39,340 nucleotides of DNA from an uncultured Methylibium sp. (GCF_902826655.1 NZ_CADEFR010000032.1:1-39340), one strand, 5' to 3'. Counted from the stretch's first letter, positions 8,574 to 16,216 are shown. Made by a program: numbers and translations. The notes: generated by a model from the sequence alone, not told the origin.

Positions 8574-8581
8574 ATCATAAT
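8574..8581. promoter_or_regulatory. Divergent gspG/gspC promoter region with overlapping -10-like boxes
   Basis: The 62-bp gap between the divergent gspG and gspC starts contains CATAAT on the plus strand (8576-8581) and, overlapping it, TATGAT on the minus strand (8574-8579). Each matches the sigma70 -10 at 5 of 6 positions. The plus-strand box ends 8 bases before the gspC ATG, so a gspC transcript would have almost no leader. Neither direction shows a good -35. Confidence 0.35.
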
Positions 8582-8589
8582 CTTCGGCC

Positions 8590-9201
8590 ATGTCAGCACG
8601 TATCGCTGCGTTCGTCGTGTGGGCCGCTGTCGCGGCCTGCGCCGTCTTCTGGGGCCTGCGGCTGCTGGTGACGCCGCGCCCCGTGCCGCCGCAGACGCAA
8701 CCGGTCGGTGCCGCACTGGTGGCACGCGGCGACGTGGTGCGGTTGTTCGCGTCGGCCGCACCGCAGGCGGCCACGAACCTGCCGACCCAGCCCGCGCTGG
8801 CGAGCCGCTTCAAGCTGATCGGCGTGATGGCGCCGAAGGACAGCGAGCGCGGCCGCGGCCAGGGCGTCGCGCTGATTGCGGTCGACGACAAGCCGGCACG
8901 CGCCTATCGCGTCGGCGCGCGGGTCGATCAGGCGCTGGTGCTGCAGTCGGTGGCGCAACGCAGCGCCGTCATCGGGCCGGCCCAGGGCGCGCCGGCGGTG
9001 CGCCTCGACCTGCCGCTGCCCACGCCGCCGGCCACCGGCAGCCTGCCGCCGGCGGCCTCGCTGCTGGCGCCCGATCCCCAGACCGTGATCGTCGCGCCGC
9101 CGGCCCCGCCGCCCGGGCCGCCGTCGTCGTCCGGCCCGGCCGGGCTGTTGCCCGAGCGCGCGCTCTCGGGCGCCGCCAGCGACCCCGCGAACCGCCGCTG
9201 A
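8590..9201 (+). CDS. gspC: Type II secretion inner-membrane protein GspC (short form, no PDZ domain)
   Basis: GspC connects the inner-membrane platform to the N0 domain of the GspD secretin. The 203-residue product has an N-terminal transmembrane helix (about residues 5-27), a linker and the homology-region domain with FKLIGVMAP, GVALIAVDDKPARAYRVGA and VDQALVLQSVA (about residues 75-125). The remainder is Pro/Ala-rich and low in complexity. The PDZ or coiled-coil domain of longer GspC proteins is absent, as is common in Burkholderiales. It is transcribed away from the other gsp genes. Linkage and the HR domain make the assignment good. Confidence 0.85.
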   Translation: MSARIAAFVVWAAVAACAVFWGLRLLVTPRPVPPQTQPVGAALVARGDVVRLFASAAPQAATNLPTQPALASRFKLIGVMAPKDSERGRGQGVALIAVDDKPARAYRVGARVDQALVLQSVAQRSAVIGPAQGAPAVRLDLPLPTPPATGSLPPAASLLAPDPQTVIVAPPAPPPGPPSSSGPAGLLPERALSGAASDPANRR

Positions 9202-9213
9202 GCGGGTGCTCGC

Positions 9214-11115
9214 ATGGCGAGCCCGGGTCACGCCCCCGCCGCCACGCTGGTGGCGCAACTGCGCGACCAGCTGCGGCGGCACGCCCCCTTTGCGCAGATG
9301 GAGCCGGCGCACGTCGAGCGCTTCGTGGCCGCGTCGCGCGAGGCCTACTACGCGCCGGGCGAGCAGCTGATCGGCCCCGACGGCGGCCCGCCCGAGGCGC
9401 TGTACTGCGTGCGTCAGGGCGCGGTCGTGGGGCGGCGCGGCATGGCGGAGATGGCGGCCGGCGGCTTCCAGTACGAGGCCGGCGACCTGTTCCCGGTCGG
9501 CGCCCTGCTCGGCCGGCGCGCGGTGACGGCGACCTACACCGCGGTCGACGACGTCTTCTGCCTGCTGTTGCCGCAGGCCGAGGTCAAGGCGCTGGCGGCC
9601 GACAGCGCGCCCTTCGCCGATTTCCTGAACCGCCGCACGCTCAAGTTCCTGGACCTGTCGCGGCGCGCGCTGCAGGTCGCGTACTCGGCACAGACGCTGG
9701 CCGAGCAATCGCTCGAGACGCCGCTCGGCGACCTGGCGCACCGCCAGCCGGTGGCCTTGCGTCCCGACGCGCCGGTGTCGCAGGCGCTGCAGGCGATGCA
9801 CGGGCTGCACATCGGCTCGGTGCTGGTCACCGACGCCGCCGAACGGCCGGTCGGCATCTTCACGCGCCACGATGCGCTGGGTCGCGTGACGCTGCCGGGA
9901 CTGCCGCTCGACACGCCGATCGGCGAGGTGATGAGTGCGCCGGCCCACAGCCTGCGCGACACCGACACGGCACAGGACGCGGCGCTGCTGATGTCGCGGC
10001 ACGGCGTGCGGCACGTGCCGGTCACCCGCGACGGGCGGCTGGTGAGCGTGGTCTCGGAGCGCGACCTGTTCGCGATGCAGCGCCTGTCGCTCAAGCAGAT
10101 CAGCGGTGCGATCCGGCACGCGCCGGACGTGGCCACGCTGCGCGTCGTGGCCCAGGACGTGCGGCGCTTCGCTCGCAACCTGCTCGGCCAGGGCGTGCGG
10201 GCCCGCCAGCTGACCGAGCTGGTCAGCCACCTGAACGACGTGCTGACCGAGCACCTGGTGGGCCTGCTCGCGGCCGAGGACGGCATCGACCTCGGCCGGG
10301 CCTGCTGGCTGGCGCTGGGCTCCGAGGGGCGCAGCGAGCAGACCATCGCGACCGACCAGGACAACGCGCTGGTGTTCGAGAGCGACGCGCCCGAGCGCGA
10401 GCGGCCGCGCTGGCTGGCCTTCGCGCGGCGCGTCAACGAGGCGCTCGACGCCTGCGGCTATCCGCTGTGCCGCGGCAACGTCATGGCCAGCAACCCGGAC
10501 TGCTGTCTCACGCCGGCCGAGTGGTCCGAGCGCTTCCGGCGCTGGATGGCGCACGGCGCGCCCGAGGACCTGCTCAACGCGAGCATCTACTTCGACTTCC
10601 GGCCCCTGGTTGGCCGGCATGAACTGGCGCTCGCCCTGCGCGAGCAGGTCACGCACGAGGCGCGCGCGCTGCCGCGCTTCCTGAAGCAGCTCGCGGACAA
10701 CGCGCTGACGCATCGCGCGCCGCTCACCTGGCTGGGCGCGCTGGACACGCGCGAGCGCGACGGCCGGCCATCGCTGGACCTGAAGCTGCAGGGCACGGCG
10801 ATCTTCGTCGACGCGGCGCGTGTGTACGCGCTGGCGCACGGCGTGCCGGCCACCGGTACGCGGGCGCGGCTGCAGGGGTGCGCGACGGCACTCGGCGTCG
10901 AGGCCCACGAGGTCGAGGGCTGGTGCGGCGCCTTCGAGTTCCTGCAGCTGCTGCGGCTGCAGGCGCAGCTGGGCGATGCCAGCCGGGTCAGCGAGGCCGC
11001 GCCGAACGTCATCGACGTCGAGGCGCTGAACGACATCGACCGGCGCGTGCTGAAGGAGGCGGTTCGCCTGGCGCGGCGCCTCCAGCAACGCCTCGAGCTG
11101 GACTACCGGCGGTGA
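9214..11115 (+). CDS. Cyclic-nucleotide-binding / CBS-pair / DUF294 nucleotidyltransferase-like signalling protein
   Basis: This is a 633-residue cytoplasmic multidomain protein. In order it has a cNMP-binding-like domain (about residues 25-150, APGEQLIG...ALYCVRQGAVVG), two CBS domains (about 165-300, with HIGSVLVTD and GVRHVPVTRDGRLVSVVSER), a DUF294 GlnD-type nucleotidyltransferase domain and a DUF294 C-terminal domain (to about 625). The nucleotidyltransferase motif GSEGRSEQTIATDQDNALVF starts near residue 369; its G-S and D-x-D residues are intact, so it may be an active enzyme. CBS pairs usually bind adenine nucleotides, which suggests a nucleotide-sensing regulator. The substrate is unknown. 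The gene follows gspC by 12 bp and its stop overlaps the exonuclease start (GTGA), a pairing I regard as functional. Confidence 0.85.
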   Translation: MASPGHAPAATLVAQLRDQLRRHAPFAQMEPAHVERFVAASREAYYAPGEQLIGPDGGPPEALYCVRQGAVVGRRGMAEMAAGGFQYEAGDLFPVGALLGRRAVTATYTAVDDVFCLLLPQAEVKALAADSAPFADFLNRRTLKFLDLSRRALQVAYSAQTLAEQSLETPLGDLAHRQPVALRPDAPVSQALQAMHGLHIGSVLVTDAAERPVGIFTRHDALGRVTLPGLPLDTPIGEVMSAPAHSLRDTDTAQDAALLMSRHGVRHVPVTRDGRLVSVVSERDLFAMQRLSLKQISGAIRHAPDVATLRVVAQDVRRFARNLLGQGVRARQLTELVSHLNDVLTEHLVGLLAAEDGIDLGRACWLALGSEGRSEQTIATDQDNALVFESDAPERERPRWLAFARRVNEALDACGYPLCRGNVMASNPDCCLTPAEWSERFRRWMAHGAPEDLLNASIYFDFRPLVGRHELALALREQVTHEARALPRFLKQLADNALTHRAPLTWLGALDTRERDGRPSLDLKLQGTAIFVDAARVYALAHGVPATGTRARLQGCATALGVEAHEVEGWCGAFEFLQLLRLQAQLGDASRVSEAAPNVIDVEALNDIDRRVLKEAVRLARRLQQRLELDYRR

Positions 11116-11777
11116 GCTCGCTCGGTCGCTGGTGGCGCCGGCGTGGCGGAGAGGTTCACGACGGCAAGCGCTGGGTCGTGCTGGACGTCGAGACCAGCGG
11201 CCTGGATGCGCGACGCGCGCGGCTGCTGGCGATCGCCGCGGTCGCGGTGCGTTTCGACGCCGGCGGGCGGCCGCTGATCGAACTCGGCGACAGCTTCGAG
11301 GCCGTGCTGCAGCACCCCGACGCTCCGGCCGAGAAGGACAACATCTTGCTGCACGGCATCGGCGTCGGCGCCCAGCGGCGCGGCGAAGCTCCGGCGCGGG
11401 CGCTGCAGCGCTTCGAGGACTGGGTCGCCGGCGCGCCGCGCCTCGCCTTCCACGCCGCCTTCGACCAGGCGATGCTCGATCGGGCCTGCCGCGACCAGCT
11501 CGGGCGCGGCTGCGGCGGCCCCTGGCTGGACCTGGAACCGCTGGCGGCGATGGCCCGACCCGAGGTCAAGGCACGCTCGCTCGACGAATGGATGGCGCAG
11601 CTCGGACTGCACTGTGCGGCGCGCCACAACGCGGCGGCCGACACCCTGGTCACGGCCCAGCTGCTGTTGCGCCTGTGGCCGGCGTTGGCGGCGCAGATCG
11701 ATGCGGTGCCGGAGATGCGCTGGCAGGCCCTGGAGAAGCTGGCCGCGCAGGCCCGCTGGCTGTCGCGGCCGGCCTGA
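11112..11777 (+). CDS. DnaQ-like DEDDh 3'-5' exonuclease
   Basis: The 221-residue product carries the RNase T/DnaQ exonuclease fold. It shows Exo I VVLDVETSGLD (Asp and Glu metal ligands), the HGI turn, Exo II LAFHAAFDQAML (Asp) and Exo III RHNAAADTLV (His and Asp of the DEDDh class). It resembles the epsilon subunit of DNA polymerase III, but a chromosomal dnaQ would not be expected here, so a stand-alone repair or RNA/DNA-trimming nuclease is more likely. The GTG at 11112 is chosen because it gives a 4-bp GTGA overlap with the upstream signalling gene; the open frame continues further upstream inside that gene. Confidence 0.85.
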   Translation: MSSLGRWWRRRGGEVHDGKRWVVLDVETSGLDARRARLLAIAAVAVRFDAGGRPLIELGDSFEAVLQHPDAPAEKDNILLHGIGVGAQRRGEAPARALQRFEDWVAGAPRLAFHAAFDQAMLDRACRDQLGRGCGGPWLDLEPLAAMARPEVKARSLDEWMAQLGLHCAARHNAAADTLVTAQLLLRLWPALAAQIDAVPEMRWQALEKLAAQARWLSRPA

Positions 11778-11805
11778 GTGCCGGACCGAACGCCGACCCC
11801 GGCGA

Positions 11806-12924
11806 TCAGGCCGGACGATCCGGCGCCGTGACGGTCGTGGCTTCGTCGACCGGCGTGTCCAGGGTCGGGATCGTGGTCGATGCCCCGGCGGCGCCCGGCT
11901 GGGTCGGACCGGCGTCCTCGCCTTCGGCCACTTCGGTGAGCAGCGCGGCGGCGCTGTGCACCAGTGGCCAGGCCAGCGTGGCGCCGGTGCCATCGGTGCT
12001 TTCCATGCCGAGCTCGAGCAGGGCACTGGCGCCGAACAGGCCCAGCGCGTGGTCGAGCCCGCGGTGGCCGTGGCTGCGGCAGAACAGCACGTAGTCGGTG
12101 ACCGGGGCCGCGATGCGCGCTGCGACCAGCAGGGCCGCGCAGGCCGGCAGGCCGTCGACGATGATCAGGTGGCGCTTGCTGGCCGCGACGAGCATGGCGC
12201 CTGCGGCCATCGCGATCTCGTAGCCGCCGAAGGCCGCCAGCACCTCGACGGGGTCGGTGACGTCGCGGTGGCGTGTCTGCGCGCCTTCCAGCACGGTCAT
12301 CAGCTGGGTCACCGCGGCCGGCGTCATCGCCGGGCCCGACACGGCCAGCTCGCGCAGCGGCAGGTCGGCCAGGCGCGAGATGACCAGGGCGGCGCTTTCC
12401 TCGGAGCCGACGCCGATCGCCGCGCAGGCCAGGGCATTGCCCGACAGCGTGTCGGCGATTTCCATGCCGGCGCGGATCGCGGCATGCGCCTGGTCCACCG
12501 ACATGGCGGCGGCGACGCGCGCATTGCGCGTGCCGAAGCCGATCTTGCGCTGCAGCAGGCTGGGGTGCGGGTTCATCGGCTCGGCCAGGCCGGCGTCGAC
12601 GATGGTCAGCCCCATGCCCTGGATGAACGAGAACACCGCCATCGGCAATCGACCCTGCAGCAGGTAGCCGACCTGGGTGATGGTCGAGTCGCCCTGGGCC
12701 GACAGGCCGTCGACGACCAGGCCGTGATCGCCGGCGAAGACCAGCAGTTGCGGGGACTTGAGGCGTGGCTTGAGCGTGTTCTGGATCAGGCCGAGCCGGA
12801 TCGCCAGGGGTTCCAGTTCGCCGAGGCTGCCGGCCGTCTCGGCGCGGCGGTGCAGCTTCAGGCGCAAGGCCTCCTCGAGGCGAGGGTGCGCGGTGGGGGC
12901 GATCAGGGAGCGCTGGACGGCCAT
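11806..12924 (-). CDS. Divergent CobT-like nicotinate-nucleotide:base phosphoribosyltransferase
   Basis: The 372-residue protein clearly belongs to the CobT family, which makes alpha-ribazole phosphate for the lower ligand of cobalamin. Landmarks are AGSLGELEPLAIRLGLIQ, LLVFAGDHGLVVDGLSAQ, FGGYEIAMAAGAMLVAASKR, VDGLPACAALLVAAR and SHGHRGLDHALGLFG. It departs from standard CobT in several motifs: the usual PPGSLG, GGAAINVLA and GIGNTT are replaced, and the EGTGA motif with the catalytic Glu reads TDGTGA (Asp at residue 311). The C-terminus has an extra acidic/Thr-rich tail. No other cobalamin genes are nearby; the gene follows ilvA by 80 bp. Substrate and even activity are uncertain. No clear ribosome site precedes the ATG. 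Confidence 0.8.
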   Translation of the reverse strand: MAVQRSLIAPTAHPRLEEALRLKLHRRAETAGSLGELEPLAIRLGLIQNTLKPRLKSPQLLVFAGDHGLVVDGLSAQGDSTITQVGYLLQGRLPMAVFSFIQGMGLTIVDAGLAEPMNPHPSLLQRKIGFGTRNARVAAAMSVDQAHAAIRAGMEIADTLSGNALACAAIGVGSEESAALVISRLADLPLRELAVSGPAMTPAAVTQLMTVLEGAQTRHRDVTDPVEVLAAFGGYEIAMAAGAMLVAASKRHLIIVDGLPACAALLVAARIAAPVTDYVLFCRSHGHRGLDHALGLFGASALLELGMESTDGTGATLAWPLVHSAAALLTEVAEGEDAGPTQPGAAGASTTIPTLDTPVDEATTVTAPDRPA

Positions 12925-12951
12925 GGTGGGTTCAAGGCGGCGATCGGAGCA

Positions 12952-12981
12952 ATTGTGGGGCCTGGGTCGTGACGACGACAA
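12952..12981 (-). promoter_or_regulatory. Candidate promoter for the cobT-like gene
   Basis: Read leftward, TTGTCG (12976-12981) is followed after 18 bases by CACAAT (12952-12957), within the 80-bp gap between ilvA and the cobT-like gene. Each box matches consensus at 4 of 6 positions. It would give a leader of about 20 bases. Confidence 0.3.
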
Positions 12982-13004
12982 ATCGGCGGCCCGGGGATGC
13001 GGGG

Positions 13005-14570
13005 TCAGCGCAGGAACAGCTGGTAGACCGGGTTGTCCGTCTCCTCGACGCAGGGGTAGTCCAGCGTCGCGAGGAACTCCTTCAGGGCCCGCCCGGCACC
13101 GCGCGGCACCTGCAGGCCCACCAGGATGCGCCCGTAGTCGGCGCCCTGGTTGCGGTAGTGGAAGAGGCTGATGTTCCAGTCCGGGTGCATGCGGGTCAGG
13201 AAGCGCATCAGCGCGCCGGGCCGCTCGGGGAAGACGAAGCGGAACAGGCGCTCCTCCCGCGCCAGCTCGGAGCGGCCGCCGACCAGGTGCCGGATGTGGG
13301 TCTTGGCCAGTTCGTCGTGCGTCAGGTCGACGGTCGGGAAGCCCTGCTTCTGGAAGCGGCGGGCGATCCTGGCGGACTCGCCGTGCTCGCGGGTCGTCAG
13401 GCCGACGAAGATGTGCGCCACCTGGGCGTCGGAGATGCGGTAGTTGAACTCGGTCACGCTGCGCGGGCCGACCAGCTCGCAGAAGCGCCGGAAGCTGCCG
13501 CGCTCCTCGGGGATCGTGACGGCGAACAGCGCCTCGCGCTCCTCGCCGACCTCGGCCCGCTCGGCGACGAAGCGCAGCCGGTCGAAGTTCATGTTGGCGC
13601 CGCAGGTGATCGCGACGAAGGTCCTGCCCCTGGCGCCGGTGCGGGCCACGTGCTGCTTGATCGCGGCCACGCCCAGTGCGCCGGCCGGCTCGAGGATGGA
13701 CCGCGTGTCCTGGAACACGTCCTTGATCGCGGCGCAGACCGCGTCGGTGTCGACCACCTCGAAATCGTCGACGAGCGCCCGGGTCAGCCGGAAGGTCTCC
13801 TCGCCGACGAGCTTGACCGCCGTGCCGTCGGAGAACAGCCCCACGTCGTGCAGCGTGACGCGCTTGCCGGCACGCACCGAGCGCACCATCGCGTCCGAGT
13901 CCGTGGTCTGGACGCCGATCACCCGCACCTCGGGGCGCACCGCCTTGATGTAGGACGCCACGCCCGAGATCAGCCCGCCGCCGCCGATGGCGACGAACAC
14001 CGCGTCGATCGGGCCCTGGTGCTGGCGCAGGATCTCCATTGCGATCGTGCCCTGGCCGGCGATCACGTCCGGGTCGTCGAAGGGGTGGACGAAGCTCAGC
14101 TTCTGGCTCTTCTCGAGCTCGCGCGCGTGGGCGTAGGCGTCCGAGTAGCTGTCGCCGTGCAGGACCACCTCGCCGCCGAGTGCGCGCACTGCGTCGATCT
14201 TGAGCTGCGGCGTGGTCACCGGCATCACGATGGTCGCCTGGCAGCCCAGCTTGCGGGCCGACAGCGCCACGCCCTGGGCATGGTTGCCGGCCGACGCACA
14301 GATCACGCCGCGCTTCAGCTCGGCGGGGCCGAGCCGCGCCATCTTGTTGTAGGCGCCGCGCAGCTTGAAACTGAAGACCGGTTGCTCGTCCTCGCGCTTG
14401 AGCAGAACCTGGTTGCCGAGGCGCTGCGACAGCTGCGGCGCGACCTGGAGTGCCGACTCGACGGCGACGTCGTAGACGCGGGCGGTGAGGATGCGCTGCA
14501 GGTAGTCGGTCGGGGCCGGCGCACGCCGACGCGCAGCGGGCCGGGCAGGGGGGCGCGCGGCGCGGGCCAT
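13005..14570 (-). CDS. ilvA: Threonine ammonia-lyase (threonine deaminase), biosynthetic
   Basis: IlvA converts threonine to 2-oxobutanoate and ammonia, the first committed step of isoleucine synthesis. The 521-residue product has a PLP-dependent catalytic domain with VFSFKLRGAYNKM (Lys69 forms the Schiff base), CASAGNHAQGVALSA, AIGGGGLISGVASYI (phosphate-binding glycine loop) and CGANMNFDRL. Two C-terminal ACT-like regulatory regions (ALFAVTIPEERGSFRRFCEL, LFRFVFPERPGALMRFLTRM) identify the long, isoleucine-inhibited form. A 20-residue Arg/Ala/Pro-rich N-terminal extension is present. The ATG at 14570 has a strong AGGAGG site 7 bases upstream. Upstream lies a candidate small-RNA gene whose terminator would also stop read-through into ilvA. 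Confidence 0.97.
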   Translation of the reverse strand: MARAARPPARPAARRRAPAPTDYLQRILTARVYDVAVESALQVAPQLSQRLGNQVLLKREDEQPVFSFKLRGAYNKMARLGPAELKRGVICASAGNHAQGVALSARKLGCQATIVMPVTTPQLKIDAVRALGGEVVLHGDSYSDAYAHARELEKSQKLSFVHPFDDPDVIAGQGTIAMEILRQHQGPIDAVFVAIGGGGLISGVASYIKAVRPEVRVIGVQTTDSDAMVRSVRAGKRVTLHDVGLFSDGTAVKLVGEETFRLTRALVDDFEVVDTDAVCAAIKDVFQDTRSILEPAGALGVAAIKQHVARTGARGRTFVAITCGANMNFDRLRFVAERAEVGEEREALFAVTIPEERGSFRRFCELVGPRSVTEFNYRISDAQVAHIFVGLTTREHGESARIARRFQKQGFPTVDLTHDELAKTHIRHLVGGRSELAREERLFRFVFPERPGALMRFLTRMHPDWNISLFHYRNQGADYGRILVGLQVPRGAGRALKEFLATLDYPCVEETDNPVYQLFLR

Positions 14571-14644
14571 CGGGTTTCCTCCTCGCAAAGCGCGCGGATG
14601 ATAAGTCAGGCCCTGCATGTCGCCGGCGGCCCGGCGCGGGCAAG

Positions 14645-14674
14645 AAAAAAGCCCGAGGCCGTGAGGCCTCGGGC
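14645..14674 (-). terminator. Intrinsic terminator of the candidate small RNA
   Basis: A perfect 10-bp stem GCCCGAGGCC/GGCCTCGGGC (14651-14660 with 14665-14674) closes a 4-base loop. In the leftward direction it is followed by six T (14645-14650). No protein gene lies upstream on that strand between it and the promoter, so it ends either a small RNA or an attenuated ilvA leader. Confidence 0.85.
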
Positions 14675-14735
14675 TGAATCCACCTTTGGAGGAGGGTGGA
14701 GGAGACAAGCGGTGACCGGGCGGGCCCGATCGATG
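14645..14735 (-). ncRNA. Candidate small RNA with anti-Shine-Dalgarno loop (betaproteobacterial C-rich type)
   Basis: A leftward promoter at 14742-14770 predicts a start near 14735, and an intrinsic terminator ends at 14645, giving an RNA of about 90 nt. It contains CUCCUCC twice. The second copy lies in the loop of a hairpin with stem CCACC (14695-14699) and GGUGG (14680-14684), loop CUCCUCCAAA; the first lies just 5' in a single-stranded stretch. Loops complementary to ribosome-binding sites are typical of C-rich bacterial sRNAs. I recall a 'Betaproteobacteria toxic small RNA' family of this character, but could not check it. The alternative is an ilvA attenuator leader; no leader peptide rich in Ile, Leu or Val codons is evident. 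Confidence 0.6.
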
Positions 14736-14741
14736 AAACGC

Positions 14742-14770
14742 ATTGTAGAAGCGCTGATGGTGCGCCGCAA
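14742..14770 (-). promoter_or_regulatory. Sigma70-type promoter for the small RNA / ilvA leader
   Basis: Read leftward: -35 TTGCGG (14765-14770), a 17-base spacer and -10 TACAAT (14742-14747). Spacing is ideal and the -10 matches at 5 of 6 positions. Its position directly before the C-rich hairpin supports an independent transcript. Confidence 0.6.
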
Positions 14771-14871
14771 TACGCAGCCATGTCCTTTCCCTAGGGGCAG
14801 CCCCCCAGAGCGGCGGCGATCGTGCGAGACGGCACAATCCGGCGCCTCGTCGACAGGCAGGAGACCCGAGC

Positions 14872-15294
14872 ATGGAATGCACCGTCCGCTGGCAACCCGA
14901 GGCCGGCATGGCCTTCAACGCCGAGACCGGCAGCGGCCATCTGCTGTCCATGGACGGGGCGCCGGATGGCGGGGGGCGCAATCTCGCCCCGCGACCCATG
15001 GAGACCGTGCTGGCCGGCACCGGGGCCTGCTCGGCCTACGACGTGGTGCTGATCCTCAAGCGAGGTCGCCATGACGTGCGGGGCTGCGAGGTCAAGCTCG
15101 AGGCCGAGCGCGCGGCGACGGATCCGAAGGTGTTCACCCGCATCCACATGCAGTTCGTCATTCGCGGGCGTGGCCTGCAGGCGGGTCCGGTCGAGCGCGC
15201 GGTGGCGTTGTCGCACGAGAAATACTGCTCCGCGACCGCGATGCTCCTGAAGACCGCCGAGATCACGACCGGGGTCGAGATCGTCGAAGTCTGA
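14872..15294 (+). CDS. OsmC family protein
   Basis: This 140-residue protein belongs to the OsmC/Ohr superfamily, whose better-known members reduce organic hydroperoxides with a pair of cysteines. Both are present: Cys53 in LAGTGACSAYDVVLIL and Cys119 in HEKYCSATAMLL. Other family features are RPMETVLAG, the beta strand CEVKLEAERA and RIHMQFVIRG. It resembles the YhfA-type subgroup more than Ohr, so peroxidase activity is probable but not certain. An AGGAGA ribosome site precedes the ATG at 14872. A -10-like CACAAT at 14833-14838 may be its promoter. It converges with coq7. Confidence 0.9.
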   Translation: MECTVRWQPEAGMAFNAETGSGHLLSMDGAPDGGGRNLAPRPMETVLAGTGACSAYDVVLILKRGRHDVRGCEVKLEAERAATDPKVFTRIHMQFVIRGRGLQAGPVERAVALSHEKYCSATAMLLKTAEITTGVEIVEV

Positions 15295-15304
15295 GGTCGC
15301 GGGC

Positions 15305-15940
15305 TCAGAGGCGGTGCGCCGTCACCGTCATCACCCGCGCCATGCCGCGCATCAGCCAGCGCGCGGGCGGGGGCAGGCGGCGTGCCCCGGCCTGCTCGGC
15401 GTCCTGGGCATGGCGGGCCTCGTCTTCCCGCATCTGCGCGACGATGGCGCGCGACTCGGTGTCGGCCGCCGGCAGCCGGTCGAGGTGGCTGGCCAGGTGC
15501 TGCTCGACCTGTTGCTCGGTTTCGACCAGGAAGCCCAGGCTGGCCCGATCGCCGGCCCGTCCGGCGACCAGCCCGATGCCGAAGGCGCCGGCGTACCAGA
15601 CCGGGTTCAGCCAGCTGGTCCGGCCGCCGAGCTCGGCCAGCCGCTGTTCGGTCCAGGCCAGATGGTCGGTCTCCTCGCGGGCAGCGGCCGCGAACTGGGC
15701 CTGCAGGGCCGGTGAGCGCGTACTCAGCGCCTGGGCATCGTAGAGCGCCTGGGCGCAGACCTCACCGACATGATCGACGCGCATCAGCGCGACCGACAGC
15801 CGACGATCCGCGTCGCTGAGGGCTGCCACGGGCGTGGCCGCACGCGGCCGGGGCCGCGACGCCGAGTGGCTGGCGAAGACCGTGTGCAGCGCCTTGCCCA
15901 GCGAGGCGAGCAGGCGATCGGCGGGGTTGAGGGCGGTCAT
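15305..15940 (-). CDS. coq7: 3-demethoxyubiquinol 3-hydroxylase (COQ7 family)
   Basis: Coq7 is a membrane-associated di-iron hydroxylase of ubiquinone biosynthesis. The 211-residue product contains the carboxylate/His ligand motifs of the family: [17 protein letters not shown] (Glu), [16 protein letters not shown] (Glu and His), [14 protein letters not shown] (Glu) and [13 protein letters not shown] (Glu and His). [17 protein letters not shown] and the C-terminal [20 protein letters not shown] are also typical. The ATG at 15940 is preferred; the open frame reaches 16018 but the extra residues are not family-like. The gene converges with osmC across 10 bp. The 276-bp gap to the porin holds only the small inverted repeat noted separately. 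Confidence 0.95.
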   Translation of the reverse strand: MTALNPADRLLASLGKALHTVFASHSASRPRPRAATPVAALSDADRRLSVALMRVDHVGEVCAQALYDAQALSTRSPALQAQFAAAAREETDHLAWTEQRLAELGGRTSWLNPVWYAGAFGIGLVAGRAGDRASLGFLVETEQQVEQHLASHLDRLPAADTESRAIVAQMREDEARHAQDAEQAGARRLPPPARWLMRGMARVMTVTAHRL

Positions 15941-16054
15941 GGGTCGCGCGCGAAGTTTCCGGGGCCGGCCCGGGATCATCGCACCGGCCGGGCTGCCTGC
16001 CGTCGGTGACGGGCGCATGTCCCTTCGATGACGCCTGGAGCAGAAAGCCGCCGA

Positions 16055-16070
16055 GTTGTGGCATCACAAC
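16055..16070. repeat. Short inverted repeat in the coq7-porin gap
   Basis: GTTGTG (16055-16060) and CACAAC (16065-16070) form a perfect 6-bp inverted repeat around GCAT, followed on the plus strand by five A. It lies between the divergent coq7 and porin genes and could be an operator. I found no convincing promoter boxes elsewhere in this gap. Confidence 0.3.
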
Positions 16071-16216
16071 AAAAAGGCAGCCCGTACCGCAGGGGCACTG
16101 GCTGCAATGGGGGATCGTCTGGTGCAATAAGGGTAACTTCCGATATGGGAGTTGGTTTGGCTCGCCGTCGAGGCGGAGGGAGCCGGAGCCTCATTTCAAC
16201 TCTGGAGATAGTGGCA

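Noticed and set aside
8593-11088. An 831-codon minus-strand open frame opposite gspC and the CBS/DUF294 gene
   Set aside because: Composition is His/Gln/Arg-rich without domains; both plus-strand genes have clear family motifs.
14680-14781. A leader peptide for ilvA attenuation starting at the ATG near 14781
   Set aside because: The frame starts upstream of the predicted promoter -10, and no cluster of Ile, Val or Leu codons precedes the terminator.
16028-16216. A 63-codon N-terminal extension of the first porin
   Set aside because: It precedes an obvious signal peptide with its own ribosome site, and its translation has no secretory or domain character.
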